A DNA stretch of 42,747 nt. It comes from Bacteroidales bacterium. Its GTDB lineage: Bacteria; Bacteroidota; Bacteroidia; Bacteroidales; JAADJA01. The first letter of the stretch is position 1, and the number at the start of each line of letters is the position of its first letter. Location of the stretch: NCBI GenBank assembly GCA_026984135.1, contig JALSSR010000191.1, forward strand, positions 1 through 42,747. The letters are read 5' to 3'. The notes under the pieces were generated by a model. That model did not search any database and was not told the DNA's origin. It worked only from the letters and a program-made list of their open reading frames with translations. Made by a program: the position numbers and the translations under genes. Shown piece by piece: positions 24,334 through 33,894 of this stretch.

Positions 24334-24680
24334 GTAAGAAGAAGAAAACTATTAACGGTAAAGCGGCGGCCAATTCCGTCCAAAGTTTTTTGGGAGGAGC
24401 TTTCCTTATTAACAAAAGGACGGTCAGGCAATTGCCTTTTTTGCTTTTTCTGGCATCTCTCGGGCTTGTTTATATCGCCAATTCTTACTATTCGGAAAAA
24501 ACCATCAGACGTACCGATAAACTTCAAAGGGAATTAAAGGAATTAAGATACGAATATATTTCAACAAAATCGCAGCTAATGCAGATGCAGAGGCAGTCGC
24601 AAATTGCAAAAATGCTTGCAAAAAAGGGAATAAACGAATCGTTGGTTCCGCCGACAAAAATATTTATTAATAACGATTAA
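24330..24680 (+). CDS. ftsL: FtsL-like divisome protein
   Basis: 116 residues. A basic cytoplasmic tail (MSKKKKTINGK), one membrane segment at about 35-52 (LPFLLFLASLGLVYIANSYY), then a periplasmic coiled coil (K-L-Q-R-E-L-K-E-L-R-Y-E-Y-I-S-T-K-S-Q-L) of the FtsL/DivIC type. Sequence similarity in this family is low, so the call rests on topology, size and position between rsmH and ftsI, which is the standard order. FtsL helps recruit and activate FtsW/FtsI at the septum. It overlaps rsmH by 4 nt and ends 3 nt before ftsI. Confidence 0.88.
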   Translation: MSKKKKTINGKAAANSVQSFLGGAFLINKRTVRQLPFLLFLASLGLVYIANSYYSEKTIRRTDKLQRELKELRYEYISTKSQLMQMQRQSQIAKMLAKKGINESLVPPTKIFINND

Positions 24681-24683
24681 AAA

Positions 24684-26789
24684 TTGAAAAGCGTTAAGAC
24701 TGACATATTATGGCGTGTTTATCTGGTATATTTCGGGATGCTGATTTTCGGCCTTGCGATAATACTTAAAGTTATACATATTCAATTTGTCGAGGGTGAC
24801 GAACTGCTGGCTGAAGCTCAAAAGCAGTCAATGAAATATTTCAGTGTGGAGGCTGTTCGCGGTAATATTTGTGCTGAAGACGGCAGCCTGCTGATGACCT
24901 CTGTTCCCATATTTGATGTAAGAATGGATGTGGCTTCGCCTTTAATAACAAATACCGATTTCAATAATAATGTAGGGGCACTCGCAAAAAAACTTGCTTC
25001 TCTTTTCGGCGATAAAACAAGCTATCAGTACAAAAAAAATCTTATTAAAGCACGCAGGCGGGGAAACAGATATTATCTGATAAAAAGGAATGTAACTTAC
25101 GAACAACTGAAAAAGCTCAGGACATTTCCCATTTTTGAAAGAGGTAAATATCGCGGAGGGCTTATTGTTACTCCCAAGGTGAAAAGAGCCAAACCGTTTA
25201 AGGGATTGGCTGCAAGAACTCTCGGATATGAAAATGAAAAGGAAAATTTGTATGTCGGGCTTGAAGGTGCCTATGCAAAATACCTGAAAGGAAAGGAAGG
25301 AAGACAACTTCGCAAGAGAATAAACAGTGGCGACTGGAAACCTGTTTACGATGAGAATGAAGTTGAACCTAAGGATGGAAAAGATATTATCACAACTATA
25401 AATGTTGATATTCAGGATGTGGCGGAATCATCACTTCTTGAACATCTCATTGCAAATAAAGCTGCCTGGGGTTGTGCTGTTTTGATGGAAGTGCAAACAG
25501 GCGAGATAAAAGCCATTGCAAATCTGAAACGAAATGCCGACGGAACATATTCCGAGGTTTACAATTATGCCGTCGGTGCTGCCATTGAACCCGGTTCTAC
25601 TTTTAAGCTTCCGTCGCTGGTTGCAGCTATTGAGGACGGATATTATGACCTTGATGATACGGTTGATATCGGTAAAGGATATGTTGTTTACCATGGCCTA
25701 ACCGTTAGGGACACCCACTTCGGAGGAAACAGTAAGATGACGGTTAGAGAGGCGCTTGAGCATTCTTCAAATGTCGGTGTTTCAAAACTTATTTATAAGG
25801 CTTACAAAAATAACCCGCAGAAATACATTGACCGCATTTACGGTTTTCATCTTAATGAGCCTCTTGGTGTTGATATTCCGGGGGAGGCTACTCCGTTTAT
25901 AAAAGATACAAAGAGTAAAAGCTGGTCGGCAGTCTCACTTCCGTTTATGTCGTATGGATATGAAATCCAGTTGACTCCTTTGCAAATTCTTTCGTTTTAT
26001 AACGCCATTGCCAATAACGGTACTTTGGTTAAGCCCATGTTTGTCAAAGAGGTAAAACAGGGTGGTAAGACAATAGAGAAGTTCAGTCCAACCGTTATTG
26101 ACAATTCCATTTGCTCCCCGGCTACTGTCGAAAAAGCAAAAGAAATGCTTGAAGGTGTTGTGCAGCATGGTACAGCGCAAAGTTTGAAAAAATCACCGTT
26201 TAAAATTGCCGGTAAAACAGGGACTGCCCAGATAGCAAGACCCGGCGGCGGATATGATAAAAAAAACTACAACGCCTCTTTCGTCGGCTATTTCCCGGCT
26301 GATGATCCTGAATTTTCCTGTATTGTTGTTATCAGTAAACCCTCAACAGGGAGATATTATGCGAGTTCGGTAGCTGTTCCCGTGTTTAGAGATATTGCAA
26401 ACAAAGTTTATGCAACTAACCTTGATATCCAGGTTGACCGGGAATATGTTGCCGACAACACAAACTATCCGGTTTATTCAACAGGCTATGAAGAAGAGAT
26501 TGAGAAAGTTTATACGGAACTCAATATTCCTATTGATTCTGCAAGCTCTGTTTCGGAATGGGCTGTGGCGGTTAAAGCCGACAGTGCGGTAATGCTAAAG
26601 ACAAAAATAATCAAGGAAGATGTGATTCCCAATGTTAAGGGTATGGGAGCGAGAGATGCGGTTTATGTGTTGGAAAATCTTGGTTTAAAGGTGAAAATAC
26701 AGGGGCGCGGGTTTGTGAAATCACAATCTGTTTTGCCCGGAACAAGAGTAACAAAAGGAAGAGAGATAATTTTAAAACTATCGGTTTAA
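24684..26789 (+). CDS. ftsI: Septal transpeptidase FtsI (PBP3 type) with PASTA domain
   Basis: 701 residues. N-terminal membrane anchor (about 10-33), a dimerisation/pedestal domain, and a transpeptidase domain with the serine motif STFK (Ser305), SSN (361-363) and KTG (511-513). A single C-terminal PASTA domain covers about 640-701 (V-I-P-N-V-K-G-M-G-A-R-D-A). It crosslinks septal peptidoglycan. The start must be TTG at 24684: the stop of ftsL is two codons upstream in the same frame, and the next ATG lies inside the membrane anchor. PASTA on FtsI is usual in Bacteroidota. Confidence 0.95.
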   Translation: MKSVKTDILWRVYLVYFGMLIFGLAIILKVIHIQFVEGDELLAEAQKQSMKYFSVEAVRGNICAEDGSLLMTSVPIFDVRMDVASPLITNTDFNNNVGALAKKLASLFGDKTSYQYKKNLIKARRRGNRYYLIKRNVTYEQLKKLRTFPIFERGKYRGGLIVTPKVKRAKPFKGLAARTLGYENEKENLYVGLEGAYAKYLKGKEGRQLRKRINSGDWKPVYDENEVEPKDGKDIITTINVDIQDVAESSLLEHLIANKAAWGCAVLMEVQTGEIKAIANLKRNADGTYSEVYNYAVGAAIEPGSTFKLPSLVAAIEDGYYDLDDTVDIGKGYVVYHGLTVRDTHFGGNSKMTVREALEHSSNVGVSKLIYKAYKNNPQKYIDRIYGFHLNEPLGVDIPGEATPFIKDTKSKSWSAVSLPFMSYGYEIQLTPLQILSFYNAIANNGTLVKPMFVKEVKQGGKTIEKFSPTVIDNSICSPATVEKAKEMLEGVVQHGTAQSLKKSPFKIAGKTGTAQIARPGGGYDKKNYNASFVGYFPADDPEFSCIVVISKPSTGRYYASSVAVPVFRDIANKVYATNLDIQVDREYVADNTNYPVYSTGYEEEIEKVYTELNIPIDSASSVSEWAVAVKADSAVMLKTKIIKEDVIPNVKGMGARDAVYVLENLGLKVKIQGRGFVKSQSVLPGTRVTKGREIILKLSV

Positions 26790-28262
26790 GTGAAAAAGAA
26801 GCTGACAGACATATTGCAAGACATAGAAATCCTTGAAACTTTCGGGGATATGAATATTGAGATTACCTCAATAGAATTTGATTCCCGTAAAGCTGGTGAA
26901 GGCTCTCTTTTCACTGCCATAAAAGGAACAAAAACCGATGGACATAAATACCTGCCCGATGTTGAAAAATCAGGTGCCAAAGCAATTGTTTGCGAATATT
27001 TACCTGCTTCACTGGACAAGAGTATTACTTATATTAAAGTTAAAAACAGCAGTGAGGCTTTTGGTGTTATGGCATCCAACTTTTTCGGCAATCCTTCGAG
27101 AAAACTTAAACTGGTTGGTGTGACGGGTACAAACGGTAAAACAACCGTTACAACATTACTGTATGATTTATATACCGGGTTGGGATATTATGCCGGTTTG
27201 CTTTCAACCATTAAAATCAGGATAGGTGAAAAAACCGTTGGAGCTACTCATACTACTCCAGATGCTCTTCAGATAAATAAACTTTTAAAGCAGATGGTTG
27301 ATGAAGGTTGTTCCCATTGTTTTATGGAGGTAAGTTCTCACTCCATTGACCAAAACCGAATTGCCGGTTTGCATTTTGCCGGAGGAGTATTTACAAATAT
27401 TACTCACGACCATCTCGATTACCATAAGACTTTTGAGGAATATCTGAGGGTGAAAAAGAGATTTTTCGATGAATTGCATGATACCGCTTTTGCCCTTAGC
27501 AATATTGATGATAAGAACGGCCGTGTGATGATGCAAAATACAAAGGCCGCAGTCAAGACATACAGCCTTAGTCGTCCGGCTGATTTTAGAGCTAAAATTA
27601 TCGAAAGCAGCTTTGAGGGTATGCAACTCGTTATTGATGGTGAAGAGTTTTGGACAAAACTGGTAGGCAGGTTTAATGTTTATAATCTGCTTGCGGTTTA
27701 TGCTTCTGCAATACTCCTTGGTGAAAATAAGCAGGAAATACTAACAACCCTAAGTACCGAAGGAGCCGTAGAGGGCAGATTTGATTTTATACGCTCACAA
27801 AATAATATTTACGGTATTGTTGACTATGCACATACTCCCGATGCACTGAAAAATGTACTCGACACAATTAACTCAATAAGAACCGGAAATGAGGAATTGA
27901 TAACTGTTGTCGGTGCCGGTGGTGACAGAGATAAAGCCAAACGTCCTGTTATGGCGGAAGTTGCAGCTGTTAAAAGCTCAAAGGTGATCCTCACTTCAGA
28001 TAATCCCCGCTCGGAGGACCCGGAAGAGATTGTAAGGCAGATGGAAAAGGGTGTGGGAGGAGAAAATTATATGAAGGTATTTTCAATTATAAACAGGAGA
28101 GAGGCTATTAAAACCGCTTGTGCACTGGCAAAGCCGGGCGATATAATTCTTGTGGCGGGAAAAGGGCATGAAAAATATCAGGAGATAAAAGGTGTTAGGC
28201 ACCATTTCGACGACAAGGAGTTGATAAGAGAGTTTTTACTAATGAATGTTAATGGAAATTAG
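26790..28262 (+). CDS. murE: UDP-MurNAc-tripeptide synthetase MurE (meso-DAP type)
   Basis: 490 residues from a GTG that directly abuts the ftsI stop codon. The N-terminal domain has I-E-F-D-S-R-K; the ATP loop [10 protein letters not shown] covers 110-119; E-V-S-S-H-S and [11 protein letters not shown] are intact; and the specificity motif D-N-P-R-S-E-D-P (404-411) has the Arg that selects meso-diaminopimelate. It adds m-DAP to UDP-MurNAc-L-Ala-D-Glu, so the organism should have DAP-type peptidoglycan. No murF gene follows, in keeping with the usual Bacteroidota gene order. Confidence 0.96.
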   Translation: MKKKLTDILQDIEILETFGDMNIEITSIEFDSRKAGEGSLFTAIKGTKTDGHKYLPDVEKSGAKAIVCEYLPASLDKSITYIKVKNSSEAFGVMASNFFGNPSRKLKLVGVTGTNGKTTVTTLLYDLYTGLGYYAGLLSTIKIRIGEKTVGATHTTPDALQINKLLKQMVDEGCSHCFMEVSSHSIDQNRIAGLHFAGGVFTNITHDHLDYHKTFEEYLRVKKRFFDELHDTAFALSNIDDKNGRVMMQNTKAAVKTYSLSRPADFRAKIIESSFEGMQLVIDGEEFWTKLVGRFNVYNLLAVYASAILLGENKQEILTTLSTEGAVEGRFDFIRSQNNIYGIVDYAHTPDALKNVLDTINSIRTGNEELITVVGAGGDRDKAKRPVMAEVAAVKSSKVILTSDNPRSEDPEEIVRQMEKGVGGENYMKVFSIINRREAIKTACALAKPGDIILVAGKGHEKYQEIKGVRHHFDDKELIREFLLMNVNGN

Positions 28263-28267
28263 AAACT

Positions 28268-29521
28268 ATGTTTTACTATTTATTCAGTTGGCTTGACAAT
28301 GTTTATGACTTCCCCGGTGCAGGTGTATTCCAATACATCTCTTTCAGGGCAGCTATGGCTGTTATAACATCTTTGGTCATTTCGCTCCTTTTTGGAAAAA
28401 GGTTGATCAGTCTTCTGAATAAAAAGCAGGTTGGCGAAACAATCCGCGATCTTGGTCTGGAAGGCCAGATAGAAAAACAGGGTACTCCCACGATGGGTGG
28501 CCTCATAATTCTTGGTGCTATCCTTATCCCCACATTATTCTTTGCCAAACTTGACAATATATATATCATTCTGATGCTTTTTACAACCGTGTGGATGGGG
28601 CTCATCGGGTTTCTTGACGATTATATTAAAGTTTTTAAAAAGAATAAGCAAGGTCTTGCAGGTAAGTTCAAGATTCTCGGACAGGTTGTTTTGGGATTGG
28701 TGGTAGGGTCAACAATGTACTTCAGTGACAGTGTGGTGATCAGGGAAAAGATTCCCGCTGAAAAGACTTCAGGCATTACCGTTAAAGGGGAGATGACACG
28801 TGCAGGTATTTCTTCCGAAAGATTTTCGGAGGAATCCAAAAAGTCCACAAAAACAACCATACCCTTTATGAAACATAATGAAGCCGATTATGCAAATCTG
28901 CTGAAATTTCTCGGTGAGGGCTATGAAAAATGGGCTTTCCTGATTTTTATTCCTTTTGTCATTTTTATTATTGCGGCCGTATCAAACGGTGCGAACCTCA
29001 CCGACGGAATGGACGGCCTTGCCACAGGCACATCGGCAATTATAGGGGCTACGCTTGGAATTTTGGCATGGGTGTCGGGTAACATCATCTTTGCCGATTA
29101 TCTTAATATAATGTATATCCCAAACACGGGGGAACTTACAATTTTTATAAGTGCCTTTGTCGGTGCTGCCATAGGTTTTCTTTGGTATAACACTTATCCG
29201 GCTCAGGTTTTTATGGGCGATACCGGAAGCCTTTCCATCGGTGCCATCATAGCAGTGTTTGCATTACTCATAAGAAAAGAACTTTTGATACCTATTCTCT
29301 GCGGTATTTTCCTGATGGAAAGTATTTCGGTGATTATGCAGGTAAGCTGGTTCAAATATACAAGGAAAAAATACGGTGAAGGAAGGCGTATTTTCAAAAT
29401 GTCGCCTTTGCATCATCACTTTCAGATTAAAGGTTATGCCGAACCTAAAATCGTGCAACGCTTTTATATTGTGGGAATTATGCTGGCTGTTTTAACAATA
29501 ATAACATTAAAACTGAGGTAA
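28268..29521 (+). CDS. mraY: Phospho-MurNAc-pentapeptide transferase MraY
   Basis: 417 residues with about ten membrane segments. Signature motifs are G-T-P-T-M-G-G near 77-83, the aspartate pair in G-F-L-D-D-Y-I-K-V near 117-125, [10 protein letters not shown] near 246-255, [11 protein letters not shown] near 316-326 and the histidine cluster S-P-L-H-H-H-F-Q near 379-386. A hydrophilic insertion of about 55 residues (around 158-215) enlarges one loop, as in other Bacteroidota. MraY makes lipid I on undecaprenyl phosphate. The gene starts 5 nt after murE and ends 6 nt before murD. Confidence 0.96.
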   Translation: MFYYLFSWLDNVYDFPGAGVFQYISFRAAMAVITSLVISLLFGKRLISLLNKKQVGETIRDLGLEGQIEKQGTPTMGGLIILGAILIPTLFFAKLDNIYIILMLFTTVWMGLIGFLDDYIKVFKKNKQGLAGKFKILGQVVLGLVVGSTMYFSDSVVIREKIPAEKTSGITVKGEMTRAGISSERFSEESKKSTKTTIPFMKHNEADYANLLKFLGEGYEKWAFLIFIPFVIFIIAAVSNGANLTDGMDGLATGTSAIIGATLGILAWVSGNIIFADYLNIMYIPNTGELTIFISAFVGAAIGFLWYNTYPAQVFMGDTGSLSIGAIIAVFALLIRKELLIPILCGIFLMESISVIMQVSWFKYTRKKYGEGRRIFKMSPLHHHFQIKGYAEPKIVQRFYIVGIMLAVLTIITLKLR

Positions 29522-29527
29522 TGAATT

Positions 29528-30868
29528 TTGAAAAAACGAATAGTCATATTGGGAGCGGGAGAAAGCGGAGTTGGTTCCGCAATACTGGCAAAAAAAGAAG
29601 GATTTGATGTTTTTGTCTCCGACAGGGGCAAAATCAATGATAAATACAAGAACGTTCTTTACAAGTCTGAAATTCCTTTTGAAGAAGGGAAACATTCGGA
29701 AAGCCTTATTTTGAGTGCCGATGAGGTAATCAAAAGTCCGGGAATTCCTGATAATGTGCAAATCATTAATAAGCTGAACAGCAAGAATATAGATGTTATT
29801 TCTGAAATTGAATTTGCTGCAAGATATACAAACGCAAAATTAATTTGCATCACCGGAAGCAACGGTAAAACGACAACCACTCTTCTAACCTGGCACATTT
29901 TGAATAAAGCCGGATTGAATGTGGGACTGGCAGGAAATGTGGGGCGAAGTTTTGCATGGCAGGTTGCCGAAAATGAGTTTGACTATTATGTGCTCGAAAT
30001 AAGCAGTTTTCAATTGGACGGAATGTTTGATTTTAAAGCGGATGTAGCCGTTTTGACAAACATAACTCCGGACCATCTTGACAGATACGAGTACAAATTT
30101 GAAAACTATGTACGCTCCAAATTCAGGATAGTTCAAAATCAAACCGCTGATGATGTTTTTATCTATTGTGCTGATGATCCGGTAATTGAATCCGAACTAA
30201 AAAAACGCAAGATAGAAGCAAGACGGTTTCCGTTCTCAACACAAAAGGAGTTGAAAGGTGATGGTGCATTTATTAAAGGAAATGAAATTTTATTCAACAT
30301 TAAACCAAATATATTTACAATGACAATAGAAAATTTAGCACTGCAAGGAAGACACAACATTTACAATTCAATGGCGGCCGGCGTGGCTGCGAAATGTTTC
30401 GGCATCAGCAAAGAAGTTATTAAGCAGAGTTTGTCGGATTTTAAAAATGTGGAACACAGGCTTGAGTTTGTAGCAAGAATTCATGGAGTTGAGTTCATCA
30501 ACGACTCAAAGGCAACGAATGTCAATGCTGCGTGGTTTGCTCTCGAAAGTATGAATAATCCGGTAATCTGGATTGCCGGTGGTGTGGATAAGGGTAATGA
30601 TTATGACATTCTCAAAGAGCTTGTAAAGAATAAGGTTAAGGCGATTATATGTCTTGGAAAAGACTGCACAAAAATAAAAGAGGCTTTTGGCGATATTTTG
30701 GAAATTATTGTTGAGACAACATCAATGGAAGAGGCTGTACGTTTCGGATTACATCTCGGCGAAAAAGATGATATTGTCCTTCTGTCGCCTGCCTGTGCCA
30801 GTTTCGACCTCTTTGAAAACTTTGAAGACAGAGGAGAAAGGTTTAAAAAAGAAGTACGCAATCTTTAA
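29528..30868 (+). CDS. murD: UDP-MurNAc-L-Ala:D-Glu ligase MurD
   Basis: 446 residues. The N-terminal Rossmann segment K-K-R-I-V-I-L-G-A-G-E-S-G-V-G-S starts directly from a TTG at 29528; an ATG at 29521 is out of frame. The ATP loop G-S-N-G-K-T-T-T is at 110-117, with T-N-I-T-P-D-H-L-D-R-Y and F-I-N-D-S-K-A-T-N further on. The C-terminal L-L-S-P-A-C-A-S-F-D-L-F-E-N-F-E-D-R-G marks the end of the MurD fold. It adds D-glutamate to UDP-MurNAc-L-Ala in the cytoplasm. It is followed 12 nt later by ftsW. Confidence 0.96.
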   Translation: MKKRIVILGAGESGVGSAILAKKEGFDVFVSDRGKINDKYKNVLYKSEIPFEEGKHSESLILSADEVIKSPGIPDNVQIINKLNSKNIDVISEIEFAARYTNAKLICITGSNGKTTTTLLTWHILNKAGLNVGLAGNVGRSFAWQVAENEFDYYVLEISSFQLDGMFDFKADVAVLTNITPDHLDRYEYKFENYVRSKFRIVQNQTADDVFIYCADDPVIESELKKRKIEARRFPFSTQKELKGDGAFIKGNEILFNIKPNIFTMTIENLALQGRHNIYNSMAAGVAAKCFGISKEVIKQSLSDFKNVEHRLEFVARIHGVEFINDSKATNVNAAWFALESMNNPVIWIAGGVDKGNDYDILKELVKNKVKAIICLGKDCTKIKEAFGDILEIIVETTSMEEAVRFGLHLGEKDDIVLLSPACASFDLFENFEDRGERFKKEVRNL

Positions 30869-30880
30869 TTAAAAATATAA

Positions 30881-32035
30881 ATGCAATATCTCTTAAGTAA
30901 AATAAAAGGTGATAAAGTAATCTGGCTTGTGGTCATAATACTATCCGTATTTTCAATACTGGCTGTTTACAGTTCCACGGGCTCACTGGCGTATAAATAT
31001 CAGGGTGGCAACACAGAGTATTATATGATGAAGCATCTCTTCATTCTGCTCTTCGGTTTTTTGTTGATGTATTTTGCCCACCTGATTAAATACACTTATT
31101 TCTCCAGAATTTTTCAGATTGCATTATATATTGCCGTTCCACTTCTTTTGTTAACACTGTTTGTGGGGCTGAACCTGAATGAGGCAAAAAGAGTATTGCC
31201 GTTACCTTTCGGATTTACATTCCAGACTTCCGACCTTGCAAAGCTTACATTAATAATGTATCTGGCACGGATGCTGACCAAAAGACAGGATAAGATCAAA
31301 GATTTCAAATCCTCCTTTTTGCCGATAATGATTCCCATATTGATAGTTTGCTTCCTTATTCTTCCGGCTAACTTTTCGACGGCAGCCATTCTTTTTACAA
31401 CAAGTCTGGTATTGCTTTTCATTGGAAGGATTAGTTTGAAACATATTATCTCAATGATTGGAATTGGTGTGGTTGTGATGTTGTTGATGGTTATGATAGC
31501 TAAATCATATCCCGATTTACTTCCGCGTGTCGGAACTTGGATAAGCAGGGTTGAAAATTTCAATACCGGTAATAGTGACGATAACTATCAGGTGGAACAG
31601 GCTAAAATAGCAGTGGCATCAGGCGGTATAATTGGCAAGATGCCAGGAAACAGCGAGCAACGTTACTTCCTGCCGCATCCGTATTCGGATTTTATATATG
31701 CGTTTATTATTGAAGAATACGGACTTATCGGAGGTGTTTTACTTGTGTTGCTATATCTGATTTTACTTTTCAGGGCGGTAAAAATCGTAACTAAAGCCCC
31801 TAATAATTTTGGCGCCTTTCTAACTATTGGTGTCGCATTTAGCCTTGTATTTCAGGCAATGATAAATATGGCTGTGGCTGTTAATCTGTTGCCGGTTACA
31901 GGTCAACCTCTTCCGCTTGTTAGTATGGGCGGGACGTCAATCTGGTTCACAAGTATTTCAATAGGTATAATTTTAAGTGTTAGTAAAGAAATAGATAAAT
32001 CGAATAAAAATGCAGAAAGCCTCGCAACAGCGTAA
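30881..32035 (+). CDS. ftsW: Septal peptidoglycan polymerase FtsW
   Basis: 384 residues with ten predicted membrane segments of the SEDS family. Recognisable pieces are A-V-Y-S-S-T-G-S-L-A near 28-37, E-A-K-R-V-L-P-L-P-F near 105-114 (a variant of the usual N-G-A-x-R-W-L), Q-T-S-D-L-A-K-L near 119-126, the G-N-S-E-Q-R-Y-F-L-P-H-P-Y-S-D-F-I-Y-A-F-I-I-E-E-Y-G-L-I-G block near 260-285 and T-G-Q-P-L-P-L-V-S-M-G-G-T-S near 343-356. FtsW polymerises lipid II at the septum together with FtsI. Its 3' end overlaps murG by 26 nt. Confidence 0.95.
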   Translation: MQYLLSKIKGDKVIWLVVIILSVFSILAVYSSTGSLAYKYQGGNTEYYMMKHLFILLFGFLLMYFAHLIKYTYFSRIFQIALYIAVPLLLLTLFVGLNLNEAKRVLPLPFGFTFQTSDLAKLTLIMYLARMLTKRQDKIKDFKSSFLPIMIPILIVCFLILPANFSTAAILFTTSLVLLFIGRISLKHIISMIGIGVVVMLLMVMIAKSYPDLLPRVGTWISRVENFNTGNSDDNYQVEQAKIAVASGGIIGKMPGNSEQRYFLPHPYSDFIYAFIIEEYGLIGGVLLVLLYLILLFRAVKIVTKAPNNFGAFLTIGVAFSLVFQAMINMAVAVNLLPVTGQPLPLVSMGGTSIWFTSISIGIILSVSKEIDKSNKNAESLATA

Positions 32036-33137
32036 ATATAATGTCATCATCAGTGCCGGTGGTACGGGAGGTCACATCTTCCCGGCTGTAGCTGTCGCCA
32101 ACATTCTGAAAAATAGGTTGGAAGAGGTTGATATTCTGTTTGTCGGAGCTAAGGATAAAATGGAGATGAAAAGGGTCCCTGCCGCAGGTTATCCGATTGA
32201 GGGCTTGTGGATAAGTGGTTTGCAAAGAAGTATGACACTTAAAAATCTTTCGTTCCCTTTTAAGGTTATCACAAGTCTTTACAATGCAGGAAAGATAATA
32301 AGGAAGTTTAAGCCTGATGCTGTTGCCGGTTTTGGAGGCTTTGCAAGCGGACCGACATTGCGGGTCGCCTCCAATAAAAGGATTCCCACTCTTATTCAGG
32401 AACAAAATTCTTATCCCGGAATCACAAATAAGTTGCTTGCCAAAAGAGTTGATAAAATTTGTGTTGCTTACGAAGGTATGGACAGGTTTTTCCCTAAAGA
32501 AAAAATTATTTTGACAGGCAATCCGGTAAGAACCGAGGTAATACAAATTGAAGGAAAACGCAAAGAGGCGGCAAAACACTTCGGACTGGATGCAGATAAA
32601 AAGACCTTGTTTATCGTTGGAGGGAGTCTGGGTGCACTTGCCGTTAATAAAGCCATTGCGAAAACATTATATAAGCTTATAGATGAAGGGCTTCAGGTTT
32701 TGTGGCAAACCGGTGACTATTTTTATCCGAATGCGGTTAAAGCAGCAAAGCCGTATTCAGGAAAGGGAGTGAAGGTGACTTCTTTTATTGAAAAAATGGA
32801 TTTTGCTTATGCCCTTTCCGATGTGATAGTCTCAAGAGCAGGGGCAATAGCCATCTCCGAGATAGCTAATGTTGCAAAACCAACAATCTTTGTTCCGCTA
32901 CCGACAGCTGCCGAAGACCACCAAACAAAAAATGCAATGGCTTTGGTTGAAAAAGACGCTGCACTGATGGTTGAAAACAAAGATGTTATGGAGAGTCTTG
33001 CTTCGGTTGTCATTGACTTATCCAATGATGAACGGAAACAGACGGAATTGATGACAAATTTGAAAAAGCTGGCAATTAAGGATGCTGCTGAAAAAATTAC
33101 AGACGAATTATTAAAATTGATGAATTATGATAAATAA
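32010..33137 (+). CDS. murG: UDP-GlcNAc:lipid I N-acetylglucosaminyltransferase MurG
   Basis: 375 residues. The N-terminal G-G-T-G-G-H loop is at 17-22, with G-F-G-G-F-A-S-G-P near 108-116 and Q-E-Q-N-S-Y-P-G near 130-137. The UDP-GlcNAc site follows in V-G-G-S-L-G-A near 203-209, V-S-R-A-G-A-I-A-I-S-E near 272-282 and a Q-T-K-N-A-M-A-L-V-E-K-D-A-A segment. MurG converts lipid I to lipid II on the inner face of the membrane. The start overlaps the ftsW end by 26 nt, and its own end overlaps the next small ORF by 11 nt. Confidence 0.96.
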   Translation: MQKASQQRKYNVIISAGGTGGHIFPAVAVANILKNRLEEVDILFVGAKDKMEMKRVPAAGYPIEGLWISGLQRSMTLKNLSFPFKVITSLYNAGKIIRKFKPDAVAGFGGFASGPTLRVASNKRIPTLIQEQNSYPGITNKLLAKRVDKICVAYEGMDRFFPKEKIILTGNPVRTEVIQIEGKRKEAAKHFGLDADKKTLFIVGGSLGALAVNKAIAKTLYKLIDEGLQVLWQTGDYFYPNAVKAAKPYSGKGVKVTSFIEKMDFAYALSDVIVSRAGAIAISEIANVAKPTIFVPLPTAAEDHQTKNAMALVEKDAALMVENKDVMESLASVVIDLSNDERKQTELMTNLKKLAIKDAAEKITDELLKLMNYDK

Positions 33138-33390
33138 CAGAACATTGGACGCATATCTTAGTTCTCTGGAATTAACTGAGAAATTGTCAGGGATATTGGA
33201 CGGGTGGAACAGTTCTTCACAGGAGAAACTGGCAAAGCGGATTGAAAGTCTTAAAAGAACTCTTTCAACCCATATTGATGATATGTTGAAATCGGACCCT
33301 GATTATTTTATAAACGAAACGGAAAAGGAACGACTAAACAGGGTTCTTAATGAAAGAACAAATAAGTTAAATAGATATTTAAACGGGTAA
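33127..33390 (+). CDS. Small helical protein of unknown function inside the dcw cluster
   Basis: 87 residues, charged and predicted all-helical (segments about 5-50 and 62-86), with no signal or membrane segment and no family I recognise. It starts inside the last codons of murG (11-nt overlap), which argues that it is translated by coupling. Its stop codon TAA is formed by the first bases of the tandem-repeat array (GGTAAGGCC), so the present C-terminus (NRYLNG) may have been shaped by arrival of the repeats. The usual neighbour of murG here would be murC. It may be a lineage-specific divisome or wall protein, or a remnant. Confidence 0.6.
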   Translation: MINNRTLDAYLSSLELTEKLSGILDGWNSSSQEKLAKRIESLKRTLSTHIDDMLKSDPDYFINETEKERLNRVLNERTNKLNRYLNG

Positions 33391-33885
33391 GGCCAATCCT
33401 GTAAGGTTTGCGTGAAAGCCTGTGCGAAAGATGAACCTTGCAGGTTTGGGAACTTGGTAAAATGGTAAAATGATAAAATGGAAAAATCGGTAAAGTGATA
33501 AGGCCAATCCTGTAAGGTTTGCGTGAAAGCCTGTGCGAAAGATGAACCTTGCAGATTTGGGAAAATGGTTAAATTGTTAAAGTGGTAAGGCCAATCCTGT
33601 AAGGTTTGCGTGAAAGCCTGTGCGAAAGATGAACCTTGCAGGTTTGGTAAAATGGTAAAATGGTAAAATGGTAAAATCGGTAAAGTGATAAGGCCAATCC
33701 TGTAAGGTTTGTGTGAAAGCCTGTGCGAAAGATGAACCTTGCAGGTTTGGGAAATTGGTAAGATGGTAAAATGGTTAAAACGGTAAAGTGGTAAGGCCAA
33801 TCCTGTAAGGTTTGCGTGAAAGCCTGTTCGAAAGATGAACCTTGCAGGTTTGGGAACTTGGTAAAATGGTAAAATGATAAATTAA
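33386..33885 (+). repeat. Five-unit tandem repeat array between murG-orf and murC
   Basis: A conserved core of about 60 bp starts with GGCCAATCCTGTAAGG at 33391, 33502, 33589, 33692 and 33795 (spacings 111, 87, 103, 103). Each core carries an inverted repeat: CCTGTAAGGTT pairs with AACCTTGCAGG (10 of 11, the odd pair being G-U in RNA) around a 25-nt loop. Cores are separated by variable linkers made of 8-nt TGGTAAAA-like microrepeats. Single-base differences between units (for example GCAGATTTGG in unit 2, GTGTGAAAG in unit 4, CTGTTCGAAAG in unit 5) show some age. No gene lies in 33391-33894 on the plus strand; long minus-strand frames here are by-products of the repetition. Confidence 0.92.
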
Positions 33886-33894
33886 TAAAAAATA

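Noticed and set aside
31980-32579. Minus-strand frame of 199 codons opposite ftsW/murG
   Set aside because: Fully antisense to murG with all family motifs intact on the plus strand.
33386-33885. Resemblance to a CRISPR array
   Set aside because: Cores are about 60 bp, linkers are themselves repetitive TGGTAAAA words, spacings vary from 87 to 111, and no cas genes are present.
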